Shown: positions 1 through 10,415, numbered from the stretch's first letter. The stretch is DNA of 64,000 bases from Pseudomonas sp. MWU15-20650 (GCF_023242475.1 NZ_JALJFG010000012.1:1-64000), one strand, 5' to 3'. Notes: generated by a model not told the origin, from the letters alone. Translations and numbers: made by a program.

Positions 1-15
1 ACAGCGCTGCAGGTG

Positions 16-31
16 AGGGAGCTTGCTCCCG
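16..31. repeat. Single REP-like palindrome
   Basis: A short palindrome (GGGAGCTTGCTCCC) with the GGGAGC-TTGC core of the extragenic REP elements seen elsewhere in this window. It lies just downstream of the CaiB-family gene stop codon. Only one palindrome is visible; a partner could lie outside the left edge. Confidence 0.5.
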
Positions 32-49
32 ATCACGTCCGCCCCGCCA

Positions 50-1231
50 CTACATAATCACCTTGGCGCTGCGCAACGCGCTGATTCGCTGCGGGCTCAC
101 GCCCAACTCCGTCAGCACTTCATCGGTGTGCGCACCGACGGCAGCACCGATATGCCGAGGTTTTGGCAAACCTTCGGAAAATTTCAGCGGACAGGCGATT
201 TGTGCCTGGGTCGAGCCATCGCCCCTGGGGACCTGGCTGACCAACTCCCGCGCTTTTAACTGTGGGTGCTCCAGCGCTTCGCTGAGGCTCAATACAGGCT
301 CCACGCACGCATCCACCCCGGCAAACAGCGCGCACAGTTCATCAAAGCTGCGCTTTTCAAACTCAACCTGCAGCGCCAGCTTGAGGCTGTTTTGCTGCTC
401 GGGTTGCGGTGACAGGCCCTGTGCCACCAACTCCGGCCGCCCTAATGCCGCGCATAATTGCTGCATGAAGGCCGGCTCCAGGCTGCCAACCGACATCCAG
501 CGCCCATCACGGGTACGGTAGTAATCGTAGAAACTGCCGCCATTGAGCACATGGTTTTCGCGCTCCGGCTCTACCCCGCACGCCAAGTAACCCGCACCCG
601 CCATGGCGTTAAGGCTGAACGAGCAGTCGGTCATGCTGACATCCAGGTATTGACCCACCCCGCTCTGCTGCCTGGCGATGACCGCGGCCAGCAAACCCAC
701 CACCGCATGCAACGAACCGCCGCCAACATCCGCCAGTTGCACCCCCAAGGGCAATGGCCCGCCGTCCCGACGGCCGGTGTGACTGGCTACGCCGGCCAAC
801 GCCAGGTAGTTGATGTCGTGCCCGGCGCGATCCTTATAGGGGCCGGTTTGGCCATAGCCGGTGATCGATACGTAGATCAGGCCAGGGTTGATCGCCTTCA
901 ACGCCTCATAGCCCAGGCCCAGGCGCGCCATCACCCCGGGACGGAATTGCTCCAGCACGATGTCGTAGTCCTTGACCAGCTCACGCACCAACTCCAACGC
1001 AGCGGCCTGCTTGAGGTCCAGCGCCAAACTGCGCTTGTTGCGATTGAGGTAGGCATGGCTGGCCGATGTGCCGTGATCATGGGGCGGAAGCACGCGCAAC
1101 AGGTCCAGGCGCGTGGGCGATTCGATACGCAGCACTTCGGCGCCCATGTCCGCCAGCATCAAGGACGCAAACGGGCCGGGCAGCAAGGAGGAAAAATCCA
1201 GCACTTTGAGGGACGCCAAGGGACCTGACAT
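50..1231 (-). CDS. CaiB/BaiF family CoA transferase, alpha-methylacyl-CoA racemase-like
   Basis: A class III CoA-transferase fold protein of 393 residues. The family either moves CoA between carboxylic acids or, in the AMACR branch, epimerises 2-methylacyl-CoA. The N-terminus (LKVLDFSSLLPGPFAS) is the typical nucleotide/CoA-binding start. The GHDINYLALAG stretch at about residues 137-147 carries the His-Asp pair (H138, D139) typical of AMACR-type enzymes, which favours racemase over formyl/oxalyl transferase. The start is placed at MSGPLAS, ten codons inside the longest frame, because homology begins there. It is divergent from tusD with 158 bases between them. The substrate is unknown; a role in branched-chain or methyl-branched fatty acid catabolism is inference. 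Confidence 0.85.
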   Translation of the reverse strand: MSGPLASLKVLDFSSLLPGPFASLMLADMGAEVLRIESPTRLDLLRVLPPHDHGTSASHAYLNRNKRSLALDLKQAAALELVRELVKDYDIVLEQFRPGVMARLGLGYEALKAINPGLIYVSITGYGQTGPYKDRAGHDINYLALAGVASHTGRRDGGPLPLGVQLADVGGGSLHAVVGLLAAVIARQQSGVGQYLDVSMTDCSFSLNAMAGAGYLACGVEPERENHVLNGGSFYDYYRTRDGRWMSVGSLEPAFMQQLCAALGRPELVAQGLSPQPEQQNSLKLALQVEFEKRSFDELCALFAGVDACVEPVLSLSEALEHPQLKARELVSQVPRGDGSTQAQIACPLKFSEGLPKPRHIGAAVGAHTDEVLTELGVSPQRISALRSAKVIM

Positions 1232-1389
1232 GGAGACTCCGCTTCCGATTCGACTGGCCACAGCGTAGTCAGCCTTGTGCGGTTACGGCAATCGTCAGAA
1301 CGATCATCCACAGTGACCGTTTTGATCACGGCGGGCTTTTTCGCGGCAGCGGCTTTATCATTGGCCCACGTTTGCTTGCAGAGTGTTCC

Positions 1390-1782
1390 ATGAAGTTTGC
1401 AATTGCTTTGTTTTCCGCCGCCCATGCGCCCTCCTCGCGCCGCGCCTTGCTGTTCGCCCAGGCGCTGCTTGCCGGCGGGCACGAGATTGTGCGGCTGTTT
1501 TTTTATCAGGATGGCGTATACAGCGCCGCCAATAACGTCGTCACGCCCCAGGACGAACAAGACATCGCCCGCCAGTGGCGCGAGTTTGTAGACCAGCACC
1601 AGCTCGACGGTGTGGTCTGCATCGCCGCCGCGTTGCGCCGGGGCGTGCTCAACGGCGAAGAAGCTGCGCGCTATCAACGCAGCGCCGTCAACCTGGGCGC
1701 GCCCTGGGCATTGTCGGGCCTGGGCCAATTGCACGACGCGATCCAGGACGCCGACCGCCTGATCTGTTTTGGAGGGCCGTGA
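1390..1782 (+). CDS. tusD: Sulfurtransferase complex subunit TusD
   Basis: DsrE-like subunit (130 residues) of the TusBCD heterohexamer. It accepts persulfide sulfur from TusA and passes it to TusE for 2-thiolation of tRNA wobble uridine. The N-terminal MKFAIALFSA and the FFYQDGVYSA segment are characteristic. C77 in LDGVVCIAA matches the catalytic cysteine (Cys78 in E. coli). The start is chosen at MKFAIA, six codons inside the longest frame. It is the first gene of tusDCBE-ybiB, with tusC starting two bases past its stop. TusA is not in this window. Confidence 0.95.
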   Translation: MKFAIALFSAAHAPSSRRALLFAQALLAGGHEIVRLFFYQDGVYSAANNVVTPQDEQDIARQWREFVDQHQLDGVVCIAAALRRGVLNGEEAARYQRSAVNLGAPWALSGLGQLHDAIQDADRLICFGGP

Positions 1783-1783
1783 C

Positions 1784-2134
1784 ATGTCCAAATCCTTACT
1801 GGTGATCAGCCGCCAGGCTCCGTGGTCCGGGCCCGGTGCACGGGAAGCGCTGGATATCGTCCTGGCAGGTGGCGCGTTTGATCTGCCGATTGGCCTGCTG
1901 TTCCTCGATGACGGCGTGTTCCAGTTGGCGCCGCATCAGGACGCCAAGGCCCTGCAACAAAAGGACCTGAGCGCCAACCTGCAGGCACTGGGGCTGTTCG
2001 GCATTGACGAGGTGTTCGCCTGCCACCACAGCCTGGCCGAGCGCGGTCTGGCCGCCCCTGCCAGTGCCCAGTCGCTGAGCAGTGAGCAGATCTCCCAGCT
2101 GATTGACCGTTACGACCAGGTGATAACCCTCTGA
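1784..2134 (+). CDS. tusC: Sulfurtransferase complex subunit TusC
   Basis: DsrF-like structural subunit (116 residues) of the TusBCD sulfur relay complex. It starts MSKSLLVISRQAPW and has the LPIGLLFLDDGVFQL stretch common to DsrE/F proteins. TusC has no catalytic cysteine role in the family; it builds the hexamer with TusB and TusD. Its TGA overlaps the tusB ATG (ATGA-type junction reading TGATG), so the genes are translationally coupled. Confidence 0.93.
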   Translation: MSKSLLVISRQAPWSGPGAREALDIVLAGGAFDLPIGLLFLDDGVFQLAPHQDAKALQQKDLSANLQALGLFGIDEVFACHHSLAERGLAAPASAQSLSSEQISQLIDRYDQVITL

Positions 2135-2412
2135 TGTCGACTTTACATATGGTGTCTCACTCCCCTTTTACCGATAGCCGCCTCGACAGTTGCCTGCGCC
2201 TGTGTGGCACCGAGGATGCAATCCTGCTCTGCGGCGACGGCGCGTATGGGCTGCGCCATGCGGCGCTGCAACTCAAGGGCATCAAGGTCTTTGTGCTGGC
2301 CGAAGACCTGCAGGCGCGCAACCTGCCACTGCCCGACTGGGCCGACTGTGTGGATTACCCAGGCTTCGTGCAGCTATCGATCGACTACGACAAGGTCAAT
2401 ACCTGGCTATGA
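2134..2412 (+). CDS. tusB: Sulfurtransferase complex subunit TusB
   Basis: DsrH-like third subunit (92 residues) of TusBCD. The start MSTLHMVSHSPF and the central DAILLCGDGAYGL segment fit the family. It follows tusC with overlapping stop and start codons and overlaps tusE by four bases. Its role in the complex is mainly structural. Confidence 0.92.
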   Translation: MSTLHMVSHSPFTDSRLDSCLRLCGTEDAILLCGDGAYGLRHAALQLKGIKVFVLAEDLQARNLPLPDWADCVDYPGFVQLSIDYDKVNTWL

Positions 2413-2744
2413 ACACCCTGACCGTCGGCGCACGCACCCTGGAGCTGGACAAAGACGGCTACCTCGTCGACCTCAATGACTGGTCCAGCGAGGTGGCCAA
2501 CGCCCTCGCCGCTGCCGAGGCCCTGGAACTGACCCCGGATCACTGGGAAATCCTCGAGCTGCTGCGTGGCTTCTACAACGAGTTCCAGCTATCCCCGGCC
2601 ACGCGCCCGCTGATCAAGTACACCGCCTTGAAGCTGGGCCCGGAAAAGGGCAACAGCCTGCACCTCAACAAACTGTTCAACGGCACTCCCGCCAAACTCG
2701 CCGCCAAGCTGGCGGGCCTGCCCAGGCCGACGAATTGCTTATGA
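2409..2744 (+). CDS. tusE: TusE/DsrC/DsvC family sulfur relay protein
   Basis: TusE (111 residues) takes persulfide sulfur from TusD and hands it to MnmA bound to tRNA. The C-terminal arm GLPRPTNCL ends with the essential penultimate cysteine (C110; Cys108 in E. coli). Only this cysteine of the arm is present; dissimilatory DsrC proteins have two, so the protein belongs to the tRNA-modifying class. The start at MNTLTVGART overlaps the tusB stop. The partner MnmA is encoded at 25.2 kb. Confidence 0.94.
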   Translation: MNTLTVGARTLELDKDGYLVDLNDWSSEVANALAAAEALELTPDHWEILELLRGFYNEFQLSPATRPLIKYTALKLGPEKGNSLHLNKLFNGTPAKLAAKLAGLPRPTNCL

Positions 2745-3742
2745 CCGACTTTGCCCCCCTGACCCTTGAAACCCCGGCCGAGCATCCGTTTGCGCAGTTC
2801 GTGCGCATCCTGGGCAAAGGCAAACGTGGCGCCCGCAACCTCACCCGCGAAGAAGCGCGCGAGGCCATGGGCATGCTGCTCGACGAAAAGGTTGAAGATA
2901 CCCAGCTCGGCGCCTTCCTGATGCTGCTGCGCCACAAGGAAGAAAGCCCGGAAGAACTCGCCGGGTTCACCCAGGCCGTGCGCGAGCGCCTTGACGCGCC
3001 GGCGCTGAACGTGGATATCGATTGGCCGACCTACGCCGGCAAGAAACGCCACCTGCCGTGGTTTCTGCTGGCGGCCAAATGCCTGGCGCAAAACGGTGTG
3101 CGCATCCTGATGCATGGCGGCGGTGCCCACACGGCAGGTCGGCTCTACACCGAGCAATTGCTGGCGTCTTTGCAGATTCCCCTTTGCCGCAACTGGCAGC
3201 AAGTCGAAACGGCGTTCGAGCACGGCAACCTGGCGTTTATTCCGCTGGGCGACTGGGCACCGCAACTGCAACGCATGATCGACCTGCGCAACACCCTCGG
3301 CCTGCGCTCACCGATCCACTCGCTGGCACGCCTGCTCAACCCGCTGAATGCCCGCTGCGGCCTGCAAAGCATCTTCCACCCGGGTTACCAGGGTGTGCAC
3401 CGTGACGCCAGCGGCTTGCTCGGCGACAACGTGATTGTGGTCAAGGGCGACGGTGGCGAAATCGAGATCAACCCCGACACGCTCAGTCACTTGTATGGCA
3501 CCACCGGCGGCGAAAGCTGGGACGAAGAATGGCCGGCCCTCTCCGACCAGCGCCACGTCAAACCGGCAACGCTTGAGCCCGAACATCTGAAGGCGCTATG
3601 GCGCGGCGAGGTCGAGGACAGCTACCCACAACTGGCCCTGATCGCCACCATGGCCCTGGCCTTGCGCGGCCTCGGCCACCCGCGGCAACAGGCGTTCGAA
3701 CTGGCGCAGCAATACTGGGCCGCGCGGGACAAATCGATTTAA
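2741..3742 (+). CDS. ybiB: YbiB-like glycosyl transferase family (TrpD-fold) protein
   Basis: A 333-residue protein of the anthranilate phosphoribosyltransferase fold (TrpD2/YbiB group). It has the N-terminal helical domain (EEAREAMGMLLDEKVEDTQLGAFLMLLR) and a central domain with GVRILMHGGGAH. E. coli YbiB was described as a LexA-regulated nucleic-acid-binding homologue of TrpD rather than a tryptophan biosynthetic enzyme. The start ATG overlaps the tusE TGA (ATGA), so it is probably cotranscribed with the sulfur relay genes. A direct functional link to tRNA thiolation is only suggested by this coupling. Confidence 0.85.
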   Translation: MTDFAPLTLETPAEHPFAQFVRILGKGKRGARNLTREEAREAMGMLLDEKVEDTQLGAFLMLLRHKEESPEELAGFTQAVRERLDAPALNVDIDWPTYAGKKRHLPWFLLAAKCLAQNGVRILMHGGGAHTAGRLYTEQLLASLQIPLCRNWQQVETAFEHGNLAFIPLGDWAPQLQRMIDLRNTLGLRSPIHSLARLLNPLNARCGLQSIFHPGYQGVHRDASGLLGDNVIVVKGDGGEIEINPDTLSHLYGTTGGESWDEEWPALSDQRHVKPATLEPEHLKALWRGEVEDSYPQLALIATMALALRGLGHPRQQAFELAQQYWAARDKSI

Positions 3743-3830
3743 TCGATCATTCACGCCCGGTCTTTGCGCTTTTAGTTCGAACTCATCCGACTAGACTGGG
3801 CTCCAACGCTTATTAGCCAAGGAGCCCGCC

Positions 3831-4826
3831 ATGGGTTTGCTGATCGAAGGGCACTGGAAAGACCAGTGGTACCAAAGTAGCGCAGATGGCGCTTTCCAAC
3901 GCGAACAGGCGCAACGCCGCCACTGGGTGACCGCCGATGGCCAGCCCGGCCCCAGCGGCGAGGGAGGCTTCAAGGCCGAAGCAGGCCGTTATCACCTCTA
4001 TGTCTCCCTTGCCTGCCCCTGGGCTCACCGCACCTTGATCATGCGCAAGCTCAAGGGCCTGGAAAGCCTGATCGACGTCTCGGTGGTCAGTTGGCTGATG
4101 CTGGAAAACGGCTGGACCTTCGACAAAACCCACGGCTCCACCGGCGACACGCTGGATGATTTCGCGTTCATGCATCAACGCTATACCGCCGACACGCCCG
4201 ACTACACCGGTCGCGTTACCGTGCCGGTGCTGTGGGACAAGAAGCTCAAGCGCATCGTCAGCAATGAGTCGGCGGAGATCATCCGCATGTTCAACAGCGC
4301 GTTCGACGAACTGACGGGCAACACCCTGGATTTCTACCCCGAAGCACTGCGCCCGACCATCGACGCACTCAACGAGCGCATCTACCCAGCGGTGAACAAC
4401 GGTGTGTACCGCGCAGGCTTCGCGACCTCGCAGCCAGCGTATGAAAGCGCCTTTGATGATGTGTTCAGCGAGCTGGAGCATTTGGAACAGCATCTGGGCA
4501 GCCACCGCTATCTGGCCGGTGAGTACCTGACCGAAGCCGATGTGCGACTGTTCACCACGCTGATTCGCTTTGACGCGGTGTACTACAGCCACTTCAAATG
4601 CAACCTGCGACGGATTGCCGATTATCCGAACTTATCGAACTGGTTGCGGGAGCTGTATCAGTGGCCGGGCGTGGCCGAGACGGTGGATTTTGCGCATATC
4701 AAGGGGCATTACTATGCGAGCCACCGGACCATCAACCCCACGGGGATTGTGCCGAAGGGGCCATTGCAGCAGTTTGATGCCCAGCACGATAGAGATCGGC
4801 TTAAAGGCAACGACGTCCGACATTGA
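3831..4826 (+). CDS. yqjG: Glutathionyl-hydroquinone reductase (YqjG/Ecm4 type)
   Basis: Xi-class glutathione transferase of 331 residues. It reduces glutathionyl-hydroquinones with GSH and releases hydroquinone plus GSSG in the cytoplasm. The thioredoxin-fold motif ACPWAHRT carries the catalytic cysteine C62. The C-terminal helical domain contains the Tyr-rich RFDAVYYSHFKCN stretch typical of the class. A good AAGGAG ribosome binding site lies just before the ATG, and a possible -10 (TAGACT) lies about 50 bases upstream. It ends 23 bases from the convergent ArsR-type gene. Confidence 0.9.
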   Translation: MGLLIEGHWKDQWYQSSADGAFQREQAQRRHWVTADGQPGPSGEGGFKAEAGRYHLYVSLACPWAHRTLIMRKLKGLESLIDVSVVSWLMLENGWTFDKTHGSTGDTLDDFAFMHQRYTADTPDYTGRVTVPVLWDKKLKRIVSNESAEIIRMFNSAFDELTGNTLDFYPEALRPTIDALNERIYPAVNNGVYRAGFATSQPAYESAFDDVFSELEHLEQHLGSHRYLAGEYLTEADVRLFTTLIRFDAVYYSHFKCNLRRIADYPNLSNWLRELYQWPGVAETVDFAHIKGHYYASHRTINPTGIVPKGPLQQFDAQHDRDRLKGNDVRH

Positions 4827-4849
4827 TCTGCTGGCATGAAGATCAATCG

Positions 4850-5623
4850 TTAGGGAACCGATAACGCAGGGGCGGCGAGTGGTGTTGAGTCGGCCCCAAC
4901 GGCTTTCCCCATCGGGTTGTTGTCCAGCACGATGCCAAATCGGCCGTAGCACTCCTTGCGTCCCTTGGGTGTCAATGCAAGCGCCCTGCTGTCCAGGTCT
5001 TGGATAACCCACTTGCGGCTTAGGGTCATCTGTAGGAAAGCGGCTCCGAGCGCGCCACCAAGATGCGGGCGCCGCATGCTCCAATCCAGGCACGAGCACG
5101 CGAAACGACGCCGCTGCGCCCTGACCCTCTCGACCTCGATACCGAGACCGGACATCGCTTTTTCGCCACTCACCGTCAGCTGATAGGCGCTGTCCTCATC
5201 AACATTCGGCGTGATGAGCCACCCCGACGCCAGGAAATGGTCATGCAGTTGTACCGCCAAGGTACCGGCCATGTGGTCATAACAGGTGCGCGCAAACTGC
5301 AACCTGGATGGCGTCGTCGAAACGTAGCGGGTATCCGCCTTGTGACTGATCACCATCAGGGCCTCCATCGCCTGGGCCACGTGCGCATCCGCGAGGCTGT
5401 AGTAACGATGCCGGCCCTGAGTGTAGAGCCTTACCAGCCCGTCTTCTTTCAGCCGCGCCAGGTGTGCGCTCGCCGTGGATAAGCTCACGTCGGCGATGAC
5501 GGCCATTTCAGTGCTGGTACGCGCATGGCCATCCATCAGCGAACACAGCATTTTCGTCCTGGCAGGTTCGGCAATGGCGCCGGCTACCCGCGAGATGGCA
5601 GTGTCATTGCTTTGAGCGTCCAT
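4850..5623 (-). CDS. ArsR-family winged-helix transcriptional regulator with C-terminal domain
   Basis: A 257-residue regulator. Residues about 10-95 form an ArsR-type winged helix (EPARTKMLCSLMDG, then DVSLSTASAHLARLKEDGLV as recognition helix, then GRHRYYSLAD as wing). The family normally has about 100 residues. The extra 160 residues include a CSCLDWSMRRPHLGGALG stretch, seen in longer ArsR-like repressors; its two cysteines could sense a ligand or redox state. No classical metal-binding ELCVCDL motif is present. It is divergent from the P450 gene with only 74 bases between them, so it probably controls that cassette and itself. The inducer is unknown. Confidence 0.85.
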   Translation of the reverse strand: MDAQSNDTAISRVAGAIAEPARTKMLCSLMDGHARTSTEMAVIADVSLSTASAHLARLKEDGLVRLYTQGRHRYYSLADAHVAQAMEALMVISHKADTRYVSTTPSRLQFARTCYDHMAGTLAVQLHDHFLASGWLITPNVDEDSAYQLTVSGEKAMSGLGIEVERVRAQRRRFACSCLDWSMRRPHLGGALGAAFLQMTLSRKWVIQDLDSRALALTPKGRKECYGRFGIVLDNNPMGKAVGADSTPLAAPALSVP

Positions 5624-5697
5624 ATTTCGTTCCTGAGCGAATTGTCGGCCTGCGAGGTGTTCGATAGTAGCCGTTCTTTATGAACAGGACTCCTGGA

Positions 5698-6858
5698 ATG
5701 ACGCCCTTTGATGCCGCCACTCACACCGATCCCTATGCGTATTACGCCGCACTCAGGCGTCAAAACGGCCTTTCATTCGATACAGATCTGCGTTTATGGA
5801 TTGCAAGCAGTGCCGACGCTGTCGACGCCATTCTGGGGCATCCCGATTGTCGGGTACGCCCACTGAATGAGCTGATCCCTCCTGCCATTGCGCAGGGTGC
5901 CTCAGGTACGGTGTTCGGTCGTTTGATGCGCATGAACGAAGGCCCGCAGCATCAGTGTCCCAGATTAGTCATTGAACCCGCCTTGGCCTCTGTCGAGACA
6001 GACAGCCTCACCGGCATCGTGGCACGCGTACTCAAGACCCTCGATAACCCCATCGAGAACCTGGATGAGCTGATGTTCACGCTACCGATTGGCGTGATTG
6101 CCAGCTTGATGGGTATCCCATCCAGCCGGCTACAGGCAGTGGCGAGGCTTACACGCGATTTCGTCGCCTGCCTGTCGCCGTTAAGCGATGCAGCCCAACA
6201 CAATAAAGCTGATTGCGCCGCCACCGGCCTCAACCCGTTATTCAGCGCGCTATTGAGTGACGACCGTCAAGCCAGCCCCTTTTTGAGTCAGATCCACGCC
6301 GGATGCGCCGCAACCGCATGGGGCGAGACTGACGCGCTGATCGCGAACCTGATCGGCCTGTTGTCACAAACCTGCGAGGCCACCGCCGGGCTGATCGGCA
6401 ATACCCTCGTAGCGCTGCAACGTGACCCTGATCTGATTGCAACCTTGCAATCAGCCCCGCTGCTCGTCACAGACCTGGTGGCGGAGGTCGCCCGCTATGA
6501 CTCGCCGGTACAAAATACCCGGCGATTCGTTGCAAAACGATGCTGGGTCGGGGACTGCGTCCTTGAGGCGGGTGACACCGTTTTACTGTTACTCGCGTCA
6601 GCCAACAGAGACCCGTCTGCCAACCCGGCACCTGACCGTTTCCTGCTCAAACGAACGCAAAGAAAAACGTTCAGTTTTGGCTCGGGCAGGCACGAATGCC
6701 CGGGCCAGCGACTTGCCCTGACTATCGCCGCAGAGGCGATTTTAGCCTGGCTATTTCAGCCACCGCCTTGCACTCCTCGTTTTGAACGGTGGAGTTACCT
6801 TCCCTCCGTCAATGGCCGTATCCCGCAGTTCCATCGTCCTCAGGAGAGTCAGCAATGA
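5698..6858 (+). CDS. Cytochrome P450
   Basis: A soluble bacterial P450 of 386 residues. The heme-binding loop FSFGSGRHECPGQR carries the thiolate cysteine C334, and the K-helix ExxR appears as EVARYDSP. The I-helix is unusual: aligned by eye with P450cam, the Asp-Thr oxygen-activating pair corresponds to Glu-Ala in SQTCEATAGLI, with a Thr one position later. I chose the second ATG (MTPFDAAT) because AGGA lies eight bases before it; an ATG at 5680 would add six residues but has no clear ribosome binding site. It overlaps the next gene by four bases and is divergent from the ArsR-type regulator. Ferredoxin and ferredoxin reductase genes are not adjacent. Substrate unknown. Confidence 0.92.
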   Translation: MTPFDAATHTDPYAYYAALRRQNGLSFDTDLRLWIASSADAVDAILGHPDCRVRPLNELIPPAIAQGASGTVFGRLMRMNEGPQHQCPRLVIEPALASVETDSLTGIVARVLKTLDNPIENLDELMFTLPIGVIASLMGIPSSRLQAVARLTRDFVACLSPLSDAAQHNKADCAATGLNPLFSALLSDDRQASPFLSQIHAGCAATAWGETDALIANLIGLLSQTCEATAGLIGNTLVALQRDPDLIATLQSAPLLVTDLVAEVARYDSPVQNTRRFVAKRCWVGDCVLEAGDTVLLLLASANRDPSANPAPDRFLLKRTQRKTFSFGSGRHECPGQRLALTIAAEAILAWLFQPPPCTPRFERWSYLPSVNGRIPQFHRPQESQQ

Positions 6859-7202
6859 TCGCCGTTATTTTTGAAGCATGGCCGCACACAGAACAATACG
6901 AGCGCTATCTCGACCTGGCAGCCGAGCTGAAACCATTGCTGGCAGAGATTGAAGGGTTCATCTCGGTTGAGCGCTTCCAAAGCCTGAGTGAACCTGGAAA
7001 AGTTCTATCACTGTCGTTTTGGCGTGACGAAGAGGCGATCAAGCAGTGGCGCGGCCTGGAATTGCATCGCGCAGCCCAGCTTGCCGGTCGCAAGCAGGTC
7101 TTTGCCGACTACCACCTTCGCATTGCCCAGGTGGTGCGGGACTACAGTCTTGAGGACCGCGCTCAAGCGCCGGGTGATAGCCAGCAAGCGCATACGCAAT
7201 GA
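6855..7202 (+). CDS. Antibiotic biosynthesis monooxygenase (ABM) domain protein
   Basis: A 115-residue ferredoxin-like dimeric alpha/beta barrel protein of the ABM superfamily. Characteristic pieces are IAVIFEAWP, EIEGFISVERFQSL, LSLSFWRDEEAIKQW and AGRKQVFADYHLRIAQVVRDY. Members act as cofactor-free monooxygenases on polyketide-like aromatics, as heme-degrading enzymes, or as small auxiliary proteins. The start ATG overlaps the P450 stop (ATGA) and is preceded by AGGAGAG, so the pair is translationally coupled and probably works in one pathway. The actual reaction cannot be told from sequence. Confidence 0.85.
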   Translation: MIAVIFEAWPHTEQYERYLDLAAELKPLLAEIEGFISVERFQSLSEPGKVLSLSFWRDEEAIKQWRGLELHRAAQLAGRKQVFADYHLRIAQVVRDYSLEDRAQAPGDSQQAHTQ

Positions 7203-7219
7203 GCGGACTTGCCTCACGT

Positions 7220-7334
7220 GGGGCAAGCCCTGATGCCAATCAGCTAAGAAGGAACACTATCACTGTGGCCCGCTCGCCACAGGTTACCGGTTGCTCGTTC
7301 TAGCGCTTAACTGACTGGCATTGGGGCTTGCCCC
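7220..7334. repeat. REPIN-like inverted repeat, GGGGCAAGCCC class
   Basis: Two arms of 29 bases (7220-7248 and 7306-7334) are inverted copies with 25 of 29 positions matching. Each arm begins with a REP palindrome core of the GGGGCAAGCCC type. The element fills the convergent space between the ABM gene and cysG and could form a long hairpin in both transcripts. Confidence 0.8.
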
Positions 7335-7348
7335 CGATGCTTTTAGCG

Positions 7349-8743
7349 TCAGACCTGAGCCTGGGCGCCCTCAAACCACTTCAATTTCTCGCGTAACACC
7401 ACCACTTCACCCACGATCACCAGTGTCGGCGCATGCACTTCATGCTCCGCCACCATGCGCGGCAAGTCGGCCAGGGTGCCGGTAAACACGCGCTGGTTGG
7501 CGGTGGTGCCTTGCTGGATCAGCGCGGCCGGGGTATCCGCCGCACGCCCATGCTTGATCAGTTGCTCGCAGATGATCGGCAAGCCAATCAACCCCATGTA
7601 GAACACCAGGGTCTGCGAGGGCCCCACCAAGTCGTTCCAAGGCAGGTCAGACGTCCCGTCCTTCAAATGCCCGGTGATAAAACGTACCGATTGCGCATAG
7701 TCTCGGTGAGTCAGCGGGATCCCGGCGTATGCCGCGCAACCACTGGCCGCCGTGATACCCGGTACGACCTGGAACGGGATGCCATGGGCGGCCAGCTCTT
7801 CGATTTCTTCACCACCGCGGCCAAAGATGAACGGATCGCCCCCCTTCAGGCGCAGCACACGCTTGCCTTGCTTGGCCAGGTCTACCAGTTGCTGGTTGAT
7901 CTGGTCCTGGGGCACGGCATGGTCAGCCCGACGCTTGCCGACGTACACGCGCTCGGCGTCGCGACGGCACAGTTCAAGTATCGCGGGTGCGACCAGGCGG
8001 TCGTACAGCACCACGTCCGCCTGCTGCATCAAACGCAAGGCACGGAAGGTCAACAGGTCCGGATCGCCCGGGCCTGCGCCCACCAGGTAAACCTCGCCCG
8101 GTGCATCGGGCGGTGCGCCGTTGACCTTTTCGATCAACAGGCGCTCGGCTTCCGCGCCCTGCCCGGCCAACTGGCGGTCGGCAATCGGGCCCTGGAACAC
8201 GTCTTCCCAGAACGCCCGCCGCTGCTGCACATCCGGGTACAAGCCTTTGACCTGGGCACGAAAACGCGCCGCCAACCCGGCCAACTGACCGTAGGTGGAC
8301 GGAATCCAGGTTTCCAGCTTGGCGCGGATCAAGCGCGCCAGCACCGGCGCATCGCCGCCGCTGGACACCGCGATCACCAACGGTGAACGGTCGACAATCG
8401 CCGGGAAGATCACGCTGCACAAGGCGGGCGCATCCACTACGTTGACCGGTACACAGCGACGCTTGGCATCACTGGACACGTGCGCATTCAGCGGCTCATC
8501 GTCGGTCGCCGCGATAATCAGGGTGCAATCATCCAGGTCGGCCTCCTGATAACCGCGCAAAATCAGTTCCCCGCCACTGCCCTGCACCAGTTCACGCAAC
8601 TGGTCTTCGATCTGGGGAGCAACCACCCGCAGCAACGCACCGGCATCGGCCAGCAGCCGGGATTTGCGCAAGGCAATCTCCCCGCCACCGACGACCAACA
8701 CACGACTGCCGCGCAGGTTATGAAACAGCGGCAGAAATTCCAT
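7349..8743 (-). CDS. cysG: Siroheme synthase (uroporphyrinogen-III C-methyltransferase / precorrin-2 dehydrogenase / sirohydrochlorin ferrochelatase)
   Basis: Trifunctional siroheme synthase of 464 residues, making siroheme for sulfite and nitrite reductases. The N-terminal half (about 1-205) is the NAD-dependent dehydrogenase/ferrochelatase with Rossmann motif [13 protein letters not shown]. The C-terminal half (about 216-450) is the SAM-dependent methyltransferase with [19 protein letters not shown] and the [22 protein letters not shown] stretch split across its substrate loop. Length equals the E. coli enzyme. It follows serS directly, with the serS stop next to the cysG ATG, at the end of the minus-strand run. 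Confidence 0.97.
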   Translation of the reverse strand: MEFLPLFHNLRGSRVLVVGGGEIALRKSRLLADAGALLRVVAPQIEDQLRELVQGSGGELILRGYQEADLDDCTLIIAATDDEPLNAHVSSDAKRRCVPVNVVDAPALCSVIFPAIVDRSPLVIAVSSGGDAPVLARLIRAKLETWIPSTYGQLAGLAARFRAQVKGLYPDVQQRRAFWEDVFQGPIADRQLAGQGAEAERLLIEKVNGAPPDAPGEVYLVGAGPGDPDLLTFRALRLMQQADVVLYDRLVAPAILELCRRDAERVYVGKRRADHAVPQDQINQQLVDLAKQGKRVLRLKGGDPFIFGRGGEEIEELAAHGIPFQVVPGITAASGCAAYAGIPLTHRDYAQSVRFITGHLKDGTSDLPWNDLVGPSQTLVFYMGLIGLPIICEQLIKHGRAADTPAALIQQGTTANQRVFTGTLADLPRMVAEHEVHAPTLVIVGEVVVLREKLKWFEGAQAQV

Positions 8744-10414
<1,671 letters not shown>

Positions 10415-10415
<1 letters not shown>

